A DNA stretch of 64,000 nucleotides, taken from NCBI GenBank assembly GCA_014058105.1, contig JACGCM010000779.1, positions 2,976,001 through 3,040,000 on the forward strand, given 5' to 3'. Source of the DNA: Kingdonia uniflora (Eukaryota; Streptophyta; Magnoliopsida; Ranunculales; Circaeasteraceae). The position numbers and the translations under genes were made by a program. Position 1 is the stretch's first letter; every line of letters starts with the position of its first letter. Positions 1-11,659 of the stretch are shown here, piece after piece. The notes beneath the pieces are model-generated. The model was not told the DNA's origin. It did no database searches and saw only the letters and a list, made by a program, of their open reading frames with translations.

Positions 1-1918
1 CCTCTTTAAAAAAATAGGTATCTTAAAAGGGATAGGTAGTCACTGATTTCCTTGTCGACTTCTCGATCAAAGATATCAACTGGGAATAACACAAAGACGA
101 TTTACCTGAAGATCAGCTTGAACAGAATGACCCTTGGAACCCTAATACGGGTTAACGTCTTTTTAAAGATGGATTTGCAGGACCAGACGGTTTTGGGATC
201 GGTATCGTCCTGGTCACACCTTCAAACGACCAAATCGGAAAGGCCATCAAATTAAATTTCGAATGTACCAACAATGAGGCCGAATACGAAGCTTTGATAG
301 ATGGTCTTAATCTCCCCTTCAAACTTGGTATCCCCAAACTATCTGTATTTATCGATTCCTAGCTTATTCCGCGACAGTACACCGGTGAAAACCAACCAAA
401 CGTTCGCATGGCTGAGAATACAACACTCGTTCGCCAGCGCATGTGGATCGTTTTCCTAAAAAATTATTGATTACACATTACCCTTGAGGCAAAAATAGAC
501 ATACCGACGCCCTCGTTTACATTACCGCCATGTTAGGCCAGTACGAATCTCGAACTCCCAATATCGAAGTGCTCGAACGCCCAAGTATCGACCAGATGGA
601 GGTCAATTTCATTAATACTGGGGGACAGAGTCTCAATCCTGATGACTTGCACACACCTTTCCTAGCATACTTCAGCAGTTCTACCTTACCGGAGGACCCA
701 AAAGCAAAACGTTCGTTACGAAAAAACTGCCGACGGTAAACAATCTCAAAGGCGGTCTATACCACAAATCCCTAAATGTCGTACACTTCAGTTGTATTTC
801 CCAACGCAAAGCTGCCACCATACTTACTGAACTCCAGGAAGGCAATTGCAGTTCCTACACTGTTGAGCGATCCATGGCTCTCCGAGCAATCACCCAGAGT
901 TTATTTTGGCTCAATATGAAGAAATAAGCTGAAGAATATGCGAAGCACTGTGACAAATGCCAACGTCATGCCCATGATATTCAAAGCCCCTCACAAAAAC
1001 TCTATTGCAGCCAAGTTGCTTGGCCATTCAAGCGATATGCCAATGATCCCGTAGGCCCTTTTCAAAAGCTTCGTGCAGCAGAGAAGATATTTTAGTGGCC
1101 ACATATTATTTTATTATATGGGTCAAAGCCGTGCCATTATGTCAAACCAGGTAAGATGAAGTCGCCAAGTTACTTTGGGAAAATATTATTACACGTTTCG
1201 GCTGCCCACATATGATTTGATGTGACAACGGCTCTCAGTTTGTAGGGAACAAAGTCCGCAATTTCCTCAAAAATACAACATTATCCTCTCCCCCTCTACC
1301 CCTTATTACCTACAGGGAAATGGCCATGTCGAAGAAATCAATAAAACTATAGTCGATGGTCATAAAAAATGTATCATGAGAAGAAGGGCTAGTGGGTTAA
1401 AGAATTATAACATGTACTTTAGGCCTACCATACCACACCAAGAAAGGTGACGGGTTGTACTCCTTTCCTCCTGGCCTATAGGACCAAAGCTGTGTTGCCC
1501 ACTCAGTTCGAGGTGCCAATACACGACCCTGACCTTATTTATAAAGATAATGAGTTTGAACTTGGATGTAATATGTTATGTATCTATGAAACCAGGGACT
1601 AAGCTATCATTAACCTTAGGCGTTATAAAATCTCTCTCAAGAAGTCATACAACAAGAGGATTCGACCACGAAGCTTAGATATCAGAGATTTGATACTCCG
1701 ACGAGTTGTAACCTCTTCAAAACCACGTAATGCCGGCAAGTTAGTCGAATCCTCCGAAGGACCTTATGTCGTGTATGATAAAACTGACAAAGGATGGTAT
1801 TACTTGATGACAGAAGCTGAGGAGCTCCTACCCAATCCTTGGAGCACAATGTAGTTAGTATTATACAACAGGCCGCGTCCACCACCCTTCACAACTCATA
1901 TAACCACAGTTGGTTAAA
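1..1918 (+). pseudogene. gypsy pol remnant: second RNase H and integrase (element A)
   Basis: This is the decayed C-terminal half of a gypsy polyprotein. From about 165 the + strand encodes a ribonuclease H of the archaeal-like type carried by Tat elements. Its acidic positions are visible: KDG near the start, NNEAEYEAL in the middle and VFIDS at about 345-360, followed directly by an in-frame stop. From about 930 comes integrase, with the zinc-finger half AKHCDKCQRHAHD and then a catalytic core containing ITRFGCPH and CDNGSQFVG at about 1190-1250. The integrase tail, with LPNPWSTM near 1830, runs to about 1910. Stops and frameshifts occur throughout, so no product is expected. It is collinear with element B 37086-38846. 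Confidence 0.88.
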
Positions 1919-2375
1919 CCTAAGTATCATGTCAACCCTTCGACCCGACTGATACTTGGGGGCGACCTCAAAGTTTTTTAAGGTTCAAATTCGAGCATTC
2001 CTGAATGGCATGAATGGTCAACAAACTGAACACTCGGGGATGTATTGGGGCCGACCATATTATTCTTCATTTAGGATCAAACCTGCGGATAGAAATACCC
2101 GGGGGTGACCTTTGAAGTCCAGTAAACTTCTTGAGTTGGTCAAACCTAAGTATATTATCAACCCTTCGACCCGACTGATACTTGGGGGATACCTCAAAGT
2201 TTTTCAAGGTTCCAATTCGAGCACTCCCAAGTGGCATAAATGGTCAAGAGACTGGACACTCGGGGATGCATTGGAGCCAACCACATTATGCATCGATCAG
2301 GATCAAACCTGTAGATAAAAGTACTCGAGGCCGACCTCGAAGTCCTGCGCACTTCTTGCTTTGATTCATTACCAA
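1919..2375 (+). repeat. tandem array after pol, two units of about 226 bp (element A)
   Basis: Two direct repeats begin at 1921 and 2147, each with a core close to TAAGTATCATGTCAACCC followed by CGACCCGACTGATACTTGGG. The same core starts the four-unit array of element B at 38901-39665, where the period is about 193 bp. Copy number and unit length therefore differ between two copies of one family. The array sits between the pol end and the antisense aORF. Confidence 0.9.
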
Positions 2376-2539
2376 CCTGCAGTTTTCAACATTCTCCAGT
2401 CTCCATATCAAATATACCAGCAAGCTCATTCGAGTACACAGATATACCAGTACATATCAAATTATTCAAATCCAAATATCAAGCACAGTCTCAACATACG
2501 TTACAACCCATAATAGTTTATTATAGACAGCAAAAGCTT

Positions 2540-5060
2540 GATAAGTTTTCCTCTTAAAATAACCTACTCATACATGATCACCTGCATTTTCCACAGGTTC
2601 AGCCGCCCCCTCTCTAACAAGATTCTCTTTTACATTTTCACCACCACCACCTTCACCCACAGGGTCCACTCCAGCATCTTCTCCCTCAGGGTCTACTTCC
2701 ATCTCCTTCTTGTTTACAACATCTTCGACAGAGGGCTCCTCCGTTAGAGGGTAGAGTTTGAGGGTCTCTGGATCATATCCCAACCCATCCACAAATGTCT
2801 TCAGGGCTGTAGTTACCTCACACTCCTGGTCGTACTATGCCTTAAAATGTGCATGATTGTTTTGTAGCTGCTCCTCCTGACTGGTTACCTTCACCTCAAG
2901 CACTCCAACTTTTGCCACGCATTGTTTGATCATTGTATGCGTCTCCCTCGCCGCATCAGCACGAATATGTAATTGTTCTTATTCTAATATGCTGATTCGG
3001 GTCTCCAGCAATAGAATTGTCCCCTTCGTGAGCTCACCCATGTTACTCGTCTCCTTCAGCCTCTGACTCGTCGCCTTTTGTTCCCTGGTAAAGGAAATCA
3101 TCCAAGCATGCATCTGTACGAATCATCAATACCTCGACTACTCAGCAATCCTTGAAACATATATTTACTTCCAAACCTAAAAACAAACTTAACTGATGCT
3201 AAACCAAATCAGTACACTGCCATGCTTCCTCTGGGTTTGTGGTACTAAGATTCATCATCGACTCTGTCGTTATTCGAATGTCCTCTTCTTGTTCGGCTGA
3301 GAGCTGCATAGCTTTGGTCGGGCTATCTCCTTTGATCATATGCTCATGACTCCTCTTTCGACCAGTTGTTTTCTTTAAGTTGGCAGTAGATTCTTTGTCA
3401 GTGGCTTTGCCTTTGCCTTTGCAGAGGTACTTGCCTCCCTCCTCATCCTCGATAGCCCCCCTGCAACCGGTATGTCTCTCAACAATGTGCCTGTTTTCTT
3501 TCATCTTTTTCTTGCAATGCCCAGCTTCCAAAATACTTTATTAACCCAGTCCCCACTCTCATTGATGAGATTGTCGATATAAGTCCTCGGGTGCTTTAGC
3601 CCCTTATTGGTGGGCTCTGCAAAATAGTAAACTCAAAGTCATAATTCTATTCGAACCAACATAACAACATATTTGATTATCAACTTACTTAATTTGAACA
3701 ACCTATTCTTCAGCCCAAATTCTACCTCCCCATGGGCATTCTCGTAATTTCCCTTTATTACAACCAAATCTTTATCCCACTCACGCTCAGTCGAACATAA
3801 GTTGAATAACTACAGTTTGTCCAAGTGGCACTGGATGTGATAGGTCCTTACCTTCATATTTTCCTTCTTCGAATAGAATGACACTACGTCAAACCACTCG
3901 ATCAAAAGCCTCCCTTCGCGTTTTAACTTAACATTCATGCCTTCGACCACCCTCATCATTTTATTTTGCGCTTTAACTTAACATTCATACCTTCGACCAA
4001 CTATCATCATTACCACTACCCCCACTCCTTCTCCCATTTCCCCTTATTTTTAGGTAATATGAGTATTTACCAGACTGCCCCTACAAATACACATGTGTCT
4101 ATGTGCTACATTTCCCTTAAACAAAGAATTTCCCTCATTCTCTCAAACCCTAAACTCTATCTCAAAACTAATGACCATACTTAGTCATACTTTCGACAAC
4201 CCTCTACCTTCGACACAAGGCTCCTGACACCCTATCCGAGCCTATCACATCAACATCAATCAATCCACACGTGGCCTCTACCCTATTCCCATGGAAACAT
4301 AATTATGGCCTTCTCTGGCATAGTTCCCCATGAATAGTATCACCTCTGACACCTCTGCCATTTAGACTATCAGTTTTTACAGTCAAAACCTTACATACTT
4401 TCGTTCCCCGAGCTATCTTATAAGCTCAACCATATTCGCACCCTCGAGCACATTATAACCCTTCAACCATCGATCAATGATTTTCTCTCTTACCGAAGTT
4501 TCGAATTTATTACTATTACAATTCATTTTTATATTAAAGCTTAACCGCGCCTACATTATCATCGACCTAAGATCTCTATTATTAATGCTCTTTACCCTAT
4601 ATTGGTACACTTTGATAAAACAAAACACCTATTTTATTCTAACAACAAAGGCAGAAATACCATAACGCAAATTAAAAATCTCCTCATCAAAACCCCTCTC
4701 ACAAAAAGAAAGAAAGAAAAGAACCCCTCCTCTATTTACATGCAAGACAATTCTTCCAATACCATAGAAAAACTTTGGCAGCATCTTCGGCTTCCACCAG
4801 CTGTTCTTCCAGGTGCCACAACATATAGGACCGTTGAGTCACGCTTGGGAAATACCATTGCATTACTCTCCACCAGTGAATAAGCGGCTCCCTGCAGATC
4901 ATGTCCCCTTCGTCCAACTCCACTACATCCGACATCGATGCCCCCAAGTCTCGACTCCCAAAATATTTTCTCTCAATTCCGTAGCTTTGGCCTCAACTCG
5001 AGCTTCTTTCTCCTACATTGTTACCGGATAACGCATTCCTCTATCTAGTTCCAATACTTT
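2540..5060 (-). pseudogene. antisense aORF of element A (plant-transposon-protein type)
   Basis: This is an additional gene on the strand opposite to gag-pol, between pol and the 3' LTR, as known for Tat-lineage elements. The visible pieces on the - strand are a 71-residue segment at 4947-4732, a basic Lys/Glu-rich segment at 3531-3199 containing GKGKATDKES, and an acidic C-terminal segment at 2792-2568 beginning MDGLGYDPETLKLYPLTEEP. The last piece matches the B aORF at 40400 (KGYDPDTLDPFPATPE). Pieces in different frames suggest introns plus decay. The function of aORF proteins is unknown; the C-terminal part looks coiled-coil and acidic. Confidence 0.7.
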
Positions 5061-5112
5061 ACTGCCACAGAGAGGAAGATGAACAGTAATTGAGCATAAT
5101 TTCTCACCCAAA

Positions 5113-5127
5113 AGCCCTATTTATACC
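5113..5127 (-). promoter_or_regulatory. putative TATA box for the element A aORF
   Basis: The - strand reads GGTATAAATAGGG just upstream of the aORF start region. The equivalent place in element B (44202-44214) reads TATAAAATAGGG, so a TATA motif is kept at this position in two copies. This is a sequence match only. Confidence 0.55.
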
Positions 5128-5279
5128 CTGATTAAGGTACATTGATTACCTCCTTAATCAGTCTTATCATAATTACTTTCCCTGGAACTACCCACATTCA
5201 TACCAGTCAACTTTCTAATTTCCCACGCCTAACAGTTTTTCTCAACATGCGCCGTCTGCAATAATTTTTGAGGCACTAG

Positions 5280-5294
5280 CTGAGAGAGGGCTAA
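5280..5294 (+). other. polypurine tract of element A
   Basis: The purine-rich CTGAGAGAGGGCTAA lies directly against the LTR start TGTAGTAGCC. It serves as plus-strand primer in reverse transcription. The matching tract in element B is CTGAGAAGGGGCGAA. Confidence 0.75.
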
Positions 5295-5984
5295 TGTAGT
5301 AGCCTACTTGCTGCTTTCTAAGACCAGCCGAACACTCGAAGGCTGCATCGAAGCCTATTAAGAGACTAAAAGTCCAGCAAGGTAATATAAAAGTCCACGA
5401 AGCCTTCCGAGATTAACCGGTACTCGAAGGTCACAACAAGCTAGTCAAAGCCAAAGCCAAAGACAGTCGGTCAATACAAATTCCAGAGAGGCTTCGACCA
5501 TAGTAGTACATGGTTGAAGGCAAGCACACATGACAGCAAGTTTACCAGACATAATAGTGGAAATAAGCCGCCAGACAGTTACAGTGTCAGAATTGACTTA
5601 TCGTATGGGACAACTGCTCCAAGGGGTATACATGTAATTTGACCTCACATGGTGCCTCGCCCCTTGTATATCTCCTATAAATATAAAAGAGGAAACACTG
5701 TGGAGGGGTTAGATAAACTCTGCCTGAAACCCTCCTAACATTAACTTCGAGTACCCTGTAACCTTCTCTTAACTCGAACTGTCGACTAGGTCAATATTTA
5801 TAAAATCTTCTATTTAAATCCTCGCTAGAGGTCGTGAAGAACCCCAATTCTTGGACTCCACACAAGTATGTTACTGTAGTAATCTAGTTTATTATTGTCC
5901 TATATATTTGCTAAAACCCCTAGTCGAGGGTAACCTTAATGGCGTAAGAGCAAGGTTTCCCCTCTACGAAATCATGTTCCTACA
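5295..5984 (+). repeat. 3' LTR of element A (690 bp)
   Basis: It starts TGTAGTAGCCTACTTG and ends TACA, so it has the TG...CA termini of an LTR. It contains the family-1 marker CGAAGGCT and a promoter TATA motif (CTATAAATATAAAAGAGG) near 5674-5691. It aligns with the 736-bp LTRs of element B and the 709-bp 5' LTR of element C. Confidence 0.9.
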
Positions 5985-8129
5985 TTTTATATCATCCTTT
6001 GGGCTTCCAAAGCTGATAATTAGGTAAATCCAATTCCTGACTATGTCACTAATAACGTATTATCTGGAAATCATGTACAATTTAGGAATCTTTCTGTTAT
6101 GTAAACTATACCTTTCCAATTAATTGCTGTTCACCCTGTTTTTGTTAACTAGTTTACACTTTAATGTATTTTTGGGATACAATAACATGGCATATTGGAC
6201 GATTTCCATAGTTGTTCATTTGTCAGAATTTGGATAGGTAAGTGTTTAACTTGGACAAGTTGTTCATTTCTCAGCATTCAAGCTTAAGGACATTGTTAGG
6301 TATATCTCCAAATCTATTTTTGTTTTCACATCTATGAGTGTTATCTTAGAGTTTATTTCTGAATGAAGACCGAACGAGCCCTTAATTATGCCCATTTATT
6401 TTCATCTAGCACCCATGACTCTTTCCCTTGCTAAATACTAGCATTCTGGATTTTTTTCTTTTGTTCATCGAACACCCATAACTCTTTCCCTTGCTAAATA
6501 TTAGCATTCTGGATTTTTCATTTGCATGTCGTGTAAATTGTAGTAAATATAGCTCTTTATCTATTTTTTTTGAAGCATCATTGTCATTCTAAAAGTTTGA
6601 GCGTTTTACACTCCAAGAAATAGATAACATCCTGAAATATAAGTATAAATTATTTTATACCTTTTTAAAATAAGCAATTTGAAATATATAAGATCCATTC
6701 AACCTCTCTTCAACATGCCTTTCTCTGCAAACCTTCCCCCCCTCCCCCAATACACTATGATCCCTTTTTATTTTTATATTAACGTAATTTGTTGTTTTTT
6801 TTTCAAAAATCTTTGTGAACTTCTATTATTGTTTTCTTCAAGAAAAAGTGTATGATAATGCCGGTGAATATGCCAACTTCATCTATTGAAATTTGGCAAA
6901 ATCAAGCTTTGTCAAAAACCATGAAAGAATGATATTGTTTAGTATTGTTGATTCATAACCATTCACGATGTCAATACCAGCATTACAGATTATGAATATG
7001 AAGTAGCCATTAATGATGATGCTATGATCTATTGAAGTATTAAGTTGGTCTATTACGTTATGGAAGTTTTAATTATTGCAAAACCTTGCTGATGATATGT
7101 AACTAGTAGTATAGGATTTTTTCAAGCAAAGGTTGGTTGCTCAACTCTTCGACGCAACTTCATTTACAAAATGTTTTAAACTATAATGCCCGAGGAATGA
7201 TACAGTTTTACCTATTACTTGAGTTAGTGTGTTGAAGTTGGTGGTGGAAGTGGTGTACAATTATAACCTTGAGAAGTCATTGTTTTGTAAAAGTAAGTAA
7301 TTAGCAAAGCAATCATTGAGAAATAACTTCTTTTGCATTTGGGGTTTTGATAGTATATTGAAGGATATGACTGTTTAAAGAGAAGAAAACAAGTTTTAAA
7401 TAAATGGGGATGTAGGCATGCACGAAAAATAATTAGTCTTGCATAAAATGTTGAATTACCTTTGAAAGTAAAAGATTTTATTATAATAGTCTTACTCAAA
7501 AAAACTTATATTTAATATCGTGGAAGTTTAAGAGATCTAAAGGTAAATTATTGTAGTTTCAAGGCTAGGATAAATCGTGTCTTAAGGAAATGTCTAATAT
7601 ACGGGAAGACTATGGACATCTGCATGAACCGATAAAACAAAATCCAAAGGCAAGGCAAGGTATTGGTGGTCAGATCAATAGTGTGTTGATGCGCAAAGAG
7701 AAGTGGCGGAGGCCAATCAACATATTTGATATAGTATCAACAAAGTGTTGCCGCATAAATTGTGTAGCGCTGAAGACGTATCGATGCACTTGCCCGTGAG
7801 TAGTCATGGGTAGTACTAGTTATAATTAAAATAGTATAGAATAAAAGAAAAAGATAAAACAATCGGTCCTAAGCGCTTCTCCAAAAAAATGTTCTGTGGT
7901 CCTAAGCGTTCAGGACCGAAAATGGTCTTAAGTGCTTCTCTATTTGACACATGTTTTAACTCACCGAATTAACCATGGTTGATTAACTAAAATCTATTAA
8001 GATCTTTTAACTCCTCTAGTTAAGGCTAATATCTTCAATTACTAAGTACAATTTCCATTTTGGGGAAACTCCCTTTTCACCCGAACAACTAAATTTAGTT
8101 GACTAAATAATAGATTTCTTTAGTAAAGT
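5985..8129. other. unassigned AT-rich stretch between elements A and G
   Basis: No protein similarity is recognisable here; the longest open frames (about 90 and 69 codons) are AT-rich and carry no motif I know. It may be old host intergenic DNA into which A and G inserted. A short, repeated phrase close to GGTCCTAAGCG occurs at about 7865-7935. A direct duplication near 6411 and 6474 is listed separately. Confidence 0.6.
6405..6525. repeat. short direct duplication, period about 63 bp
   Basis: The phrase starting ACCCAT(G/A)ACTCTTTCCC at 6411 recurs at 6474, and each copy runs on to GCATTCTGGATTTTT with only a few differences. It is a simple tandem duplication of one unit. Confidence 0.85.
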
Positions 8130-8689
8130 TGTACTCTCGAAAGTCTTTTCAAGAATGACAATGCGTAATTATTAGTTTTGGGCATGTCACGTCTCATTAG
8201 AGGAAGGCACCACTCGACTCTCTCTATGTCTCTTCTCCCTCTTCCACTAGAGCTACTCTGATTTCATAGATCAAGGAGGAGGTAATAAAATAAAGGTGCC
8301 TTCTTAGGTCACCTTCTCTCCTTATTTATAGAGAGTGCCTTGACCTAGAAGTGCTCAGGATCACGTAACGTGTATAATTCCTAGGATACCCTTTCAAGGT
8401 CTAAGGCTTTACCTTTCCACGTGAACTTTCCATAAAGTGCTCGTTAGTATGGGTTGCTTTCGTATGTGGCTCGAGGGTTGTTAAGAGAGCTTCATCTAAA
8501 ATATGCTTGTCTATCGGTGGGGATATCATCCAACAACCTGGGAGTATCGTGGTTAGTGGGAGTGTACTCCTACAACTAGGTTTTGTTGTGGCTCTTTAAG
8601 AGGGATTTCCATAAGATGTGCTCATCTATCGGTGGGGAGGCCGTTCAACGACTTGGGAACCTCATGGTTAGCGGGAGCGTGCTCCTATA
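8130..8689 (-). repeat. 3' LTR of element G (about 560 bp)
   Basis: On the - strand it opens TATAGGAGCACGCTCCCGCT, where the first TG has become TA, and closes at TACA (TGTAC on the + strand at 8130). Two sub-repeats of the opening GGAG(C/T)ACxCTCCC motif are present. A TATA box reads TATAAATAAG on the - strand at about 8322-8330. The termini and several internal blocks match the LTRs of element H. Confidence 0.8.
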
Positions 8690-8701
8690 ATCGCCCCCTT
8701 C
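8690..8701 (-). other. polypurine tract of element G
   Basis: The - strand reads GAAGGGGGCGAT directly before the LTR. Element H carries the identical 12 bases before its 3' LTR at 14381-14392. Confidence 0.75.
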
Positions 8702-9000
8702 ATTCTTTCTCGTGGTGAGAGAGAGCTGAGATGAAATATGTGTGCTTGTCGTATCGTATAGGCACGAGAGTACTGCCTCGTCCTGCTAAATGCGTGGCCA
8801 TTTTTTTAATTCTACTATTTCTAGCCGTGATATTGGAACTTGTGGGCCACCATTATTATCTGTGTATTGTGACAATGCAGAAAGGCATTTAATTTCGCTT
8901 TAATTAATGTGTCATGCGGTTACTGCCGCAACTGTTGGACGACGTGTCCCATCATTGTAGTGGGGCCTACTAATTTTTTAAACTGCCCTTTCATTTTCTC

Positions 9001-9015
9001 TCTATAAAAGAGAAA
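9001..9015 (+). promoter_or_regulatory. putative TATA box for the element G aORF
   Basis: CTCTATAAAAGAG lies about 100 bases upstream of an ATG (9118) and about 160 bases upstream of a strong donor-like GTAAGT at 9169. Its position, just inside the 3' LTR and facing pol, equals that of the aORF TATA motifs in elements A and B. Confidence 0.5.
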
Positions 9016-10747
9016 TATGTATCTTCTACACGACCTTTAGCTCTCTCTCTTTCATTTCCTTGTGTCACTTTTAAACTCTACATTGGTTCTCCGTTCTTTG
9101 TTGCTCTCTATTATTTGATGTTGTTTTTTGCCGAAGCGTTTGGAGTCCTTCTGTTTTCGGTAAGTTATTAATTTGCAATGTTTTTCTATTATTGTTTGTG
9201 ATTGTACCTGTTTACACGGTATGTAATATTTTAAAGTTTATTGGTAACCTTTCCTTGCAATGATGTGGGAAAACCAGTACTGATGCCAACCATATTTAGG
9301 TTGTGTACCATTTTAATTTTACTAGAAACGTAGTTGGTAGGGCAGCCGTATAGAGGTAAGAGGTACCTTTAGGACGATGGGTCCCTGAGGCTGCCCTAGT
9401 TTGGTATTTAACAATTGTACCCCTTTTGTTTGGGTTAGGTATAATCATTGTAACTAACTCCTGTAGGGACGACCGCTCATCTTGCATAAGCTTGTGTGCC
9501 CTTGCCTTAAAGTGCTCATTGCGAGGGGTGGATTAATCTGGTGATGAATCAGCTAGAAAATGGTCGCTTGCAAGGCCTCCATGTCTTATATCTCTAGATT
9601 GGGGAGGCAGTCATGACCACGAGGCAGGCACTTCAGTCCCTCGTGACTTAGAAGTCAAGGCTTGCATGGATTTTATGCCATATAGGAGGTTATCATGGGA
9701 TTGAGCCCATGGGGCGCTTATTTATGGTCGTACTAGGGGAGGCTCAAAAATCTTTTTGCCTTACCCTTGCGAGTGGAGGCCACCCGTGTCATTAACTGAG
9801 TATGAAACTGACAGAATAAGTATGAAATATTTTGATATTGTGAGCGAGTGTGCGAGGGCGAGTGGGAGTGGCGATTGGATTTGGCCTGATTGCTAAACAT
9901 TAGCTCTAAACTAGTGTATCTGTTACTTTTGGCAGTTTGATGTTGGTCTACGGTTCCCTTTAGACGACCATACGAAGAATTGTTTGAACTCGTTAGGACA
10001 AGCGCTGGGTCTAATAAACGGGATTTTTTTATAGGGTAATGACTGGTTATCTTTAAATTAACCAGTTAGTGCCTCCTCGATATAATGTGGACTGTGCCGA
10101 CATTATGGTGGCACATAAGATAGGGTGTTGTCCCCGATAATGGGACTTGGTCCTTGGGAACCCTGTGAACGAGGGTGAGGAGGTAGGTACGTCTGATGAT
10201 CCCATAATATCATCTCGTGTGGCGCATGCTCTTTTGAAGGCATGTCCCAAAGGGCGCCAAACCTATACATCGGGGAAGGCGAGGATAGGTATGGCTAGGA
10301 GGTCCCCTGGTAAGAATGAGGAGGTGAAATCAAAGGGTCAAAGGTTCATGTGTACCTGTGATCTCGAGTCAGGCACTGGTACTATATTACACGTAAGTCA
10401 GGTGAGCCAAAATATTTTAACTAGCCTACTGATGGTAATTATTTGGTATCGTCATCATATTATGGTGAGCGGTGCGTTGGATTTTGACGACCGTCCCAAT
10501 CGTCGTCTCCGTTAATCTTATCTTATATTCATGAACTGTCATCGCATATGTGAGGTCTAACATCTTATCAGTTCCGCATAGGTGTTACGCTTGCAGGGGT
10601 CACTTATAAGGGCTCTCATATTTGTTTGTTAGGCATTCAAAAGAACGATTACCACATTCTTACGAATATTTTTATGGGATATGCGACCCGGATAGGTATT
10701 GGTCACTAACTAAGTACAGCGAGCCACATGGGTGTTCCGCGAGCAAT

Positions 10748-10752
10748 ACTAT
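10748..10752 (+). repeat. left target-site duplication of H (ACTAT)
   Basis: The five bases ACTAT precede the LTR start at 10753 and recur exactly after the second LTR at 14963-14967. A 5-bp duplication is the usual gypsy integrase signature, so the element ends are well fixed. Confidence 0.9.
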
Positions 10753-11238
10753 TGTTGGAGCACGCTCCCGCTTGCCACGAGGTGGAAGATTGCTGGACGA
10801 CATCTATACAAAAATTAGGAGTATTCGAACTAGCATTGTAGGAGCATGCTTCCGCTAGCCACGAGGTGGAAGGTCGTTGAACAACCTCTCTACCAAAATT
10901 AGGAGCACTCCAGCTACCATCGACTGTTCAAGTCGTCATACATGCTTCCTGCTAGCGACGAGCACATCTCAGGTGGGAGCTCACCCAACAACCCCAAGGG
11001 TACATGAGCAGGAGCACTCTTAGGTAAAGCCCTCCCTATAAATAGATAGGGAAGGTAACCGAAGAAGGGAGCTTTTTCTTGAGAACTTCCTCCTCCATCA
11101 AAGAAACCTCAATAACCTAAGAGGAAAAAGAAGAAAAGATCTGGAGAGAGTTGAGTGGTGCCCTCCTCCGGTGGGACGTGTCGAGTCCAAAACTAACAAT
11201 TACGTATTGTCGTCCCTGAGAGGAATCTTGAAACTACA
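10753..11238 (+). repeat. 5' LTR of element H (486 bp)
   Basis: It starts TGTTGGAGCACGCTCCCGC and ends CTACA. The U3 part holds two copies of a sub-repeat of about 80 bp (GGAGCACGCTCCCGCT ... CTACCAAAATTAGGAGCAC). A TATA box, TATAAATAG, lies at 11037-11045. It aligns along its length with 14393-14962. Confidence 0.9.
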
Positions 11239-11240
11239 AT

Positions 11241-11258
11241 TGGCGCTGACTGCGTTCC
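11241..11258 (+). other. primer-binding site of element H
   Basis: TGGCGCTGACTGCGTTCC begins two bases after the LTR. TGG pairs with the CCA end of a primer tRNA. The opening TGGCGC is shared with element E, but the following bases differ from the other families. I do not assign the tRNA. Confidence 0.7.
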
Positions 11259-11289
11259 GCGATAAAATGACCTCTATAAGCAGCAATAC

Positions 11290-11650
11290 CCTCTTCCTGA
11301 GACTACCACTCAGAGAAGGGTATGGCATAGATGAGAATTGCCCTTTCCTCAAAGACCACCACTAAGAGTAGGTTATGGTGGAGATGAGAGCTGCCCACTT
11401 CCTGATATCACCACTAAGAGCAGGTTATGGCAGATATAAGATTTGCCCTCTCCCTGAAGACCACCACTAGGAGCAGGTTATGGCAGAGATGAGAACTGCC
11501 CTTTCCTTAAGATCACCACTACGAGTAGGTTATGGTAGAGATGAGACTTGCCATCTTCTCAAAGACCACCACTAGGAACAGGTTATGGAAGAGATGAGAG
11601 CTTCCCTCTCTCAGAAGACTGTTACTAGCGCAGGTCATGACTATGATAAA
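11290..11650 (+). repeat. tandem array H1, unit 52-53 bp, about 7 copies
   Basis: The phrase GAGCAGGTTATGGCAGAGAT and variants recurs with the GGTTATGG core at 11371, 11423, 11476, 11528 and 11581, with weaker copies at 11318 and 11633. The spacing of 52 or 53 bp is very regular. Confidence 0.9.
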
Positions 11651-11659
11651 AGCTACCAT

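Larger units (their letters stand above)
1..5984 (+). mobile_element. Element A: Ty3/gypsy Tat-type, 3' half
   Basis: This is the 3' half of a family-1 LTR retrotransposon whose 5' part lies beyond the left edge. The order is pol tail, two-unit tandem array, antisense aORF, polypurine tract and 3' LTR. It matches element B (32453-46081) and element C segment by segment, which fixes the family. The reading frames are broken throughout. The right end is the LTR terminus TACA at 5984. A target duplication cannot be tested because the left end is missing. Confidence 0.9.

Noticed and set aside
5985..6540. A second LTR or target duplication right of element A
   Set aside because: The LTR ends at TACA (5984) and the following sequence matches no element in the window; the left flank of A is out of view.
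7224..7799. Possible small host genes at 7224-7499 (-) and 7590-7799 (+)
   Set aside because: Short, AT-rich, no recognisable domain, no convincing splice or promoter context. Left as unassigned DNA.
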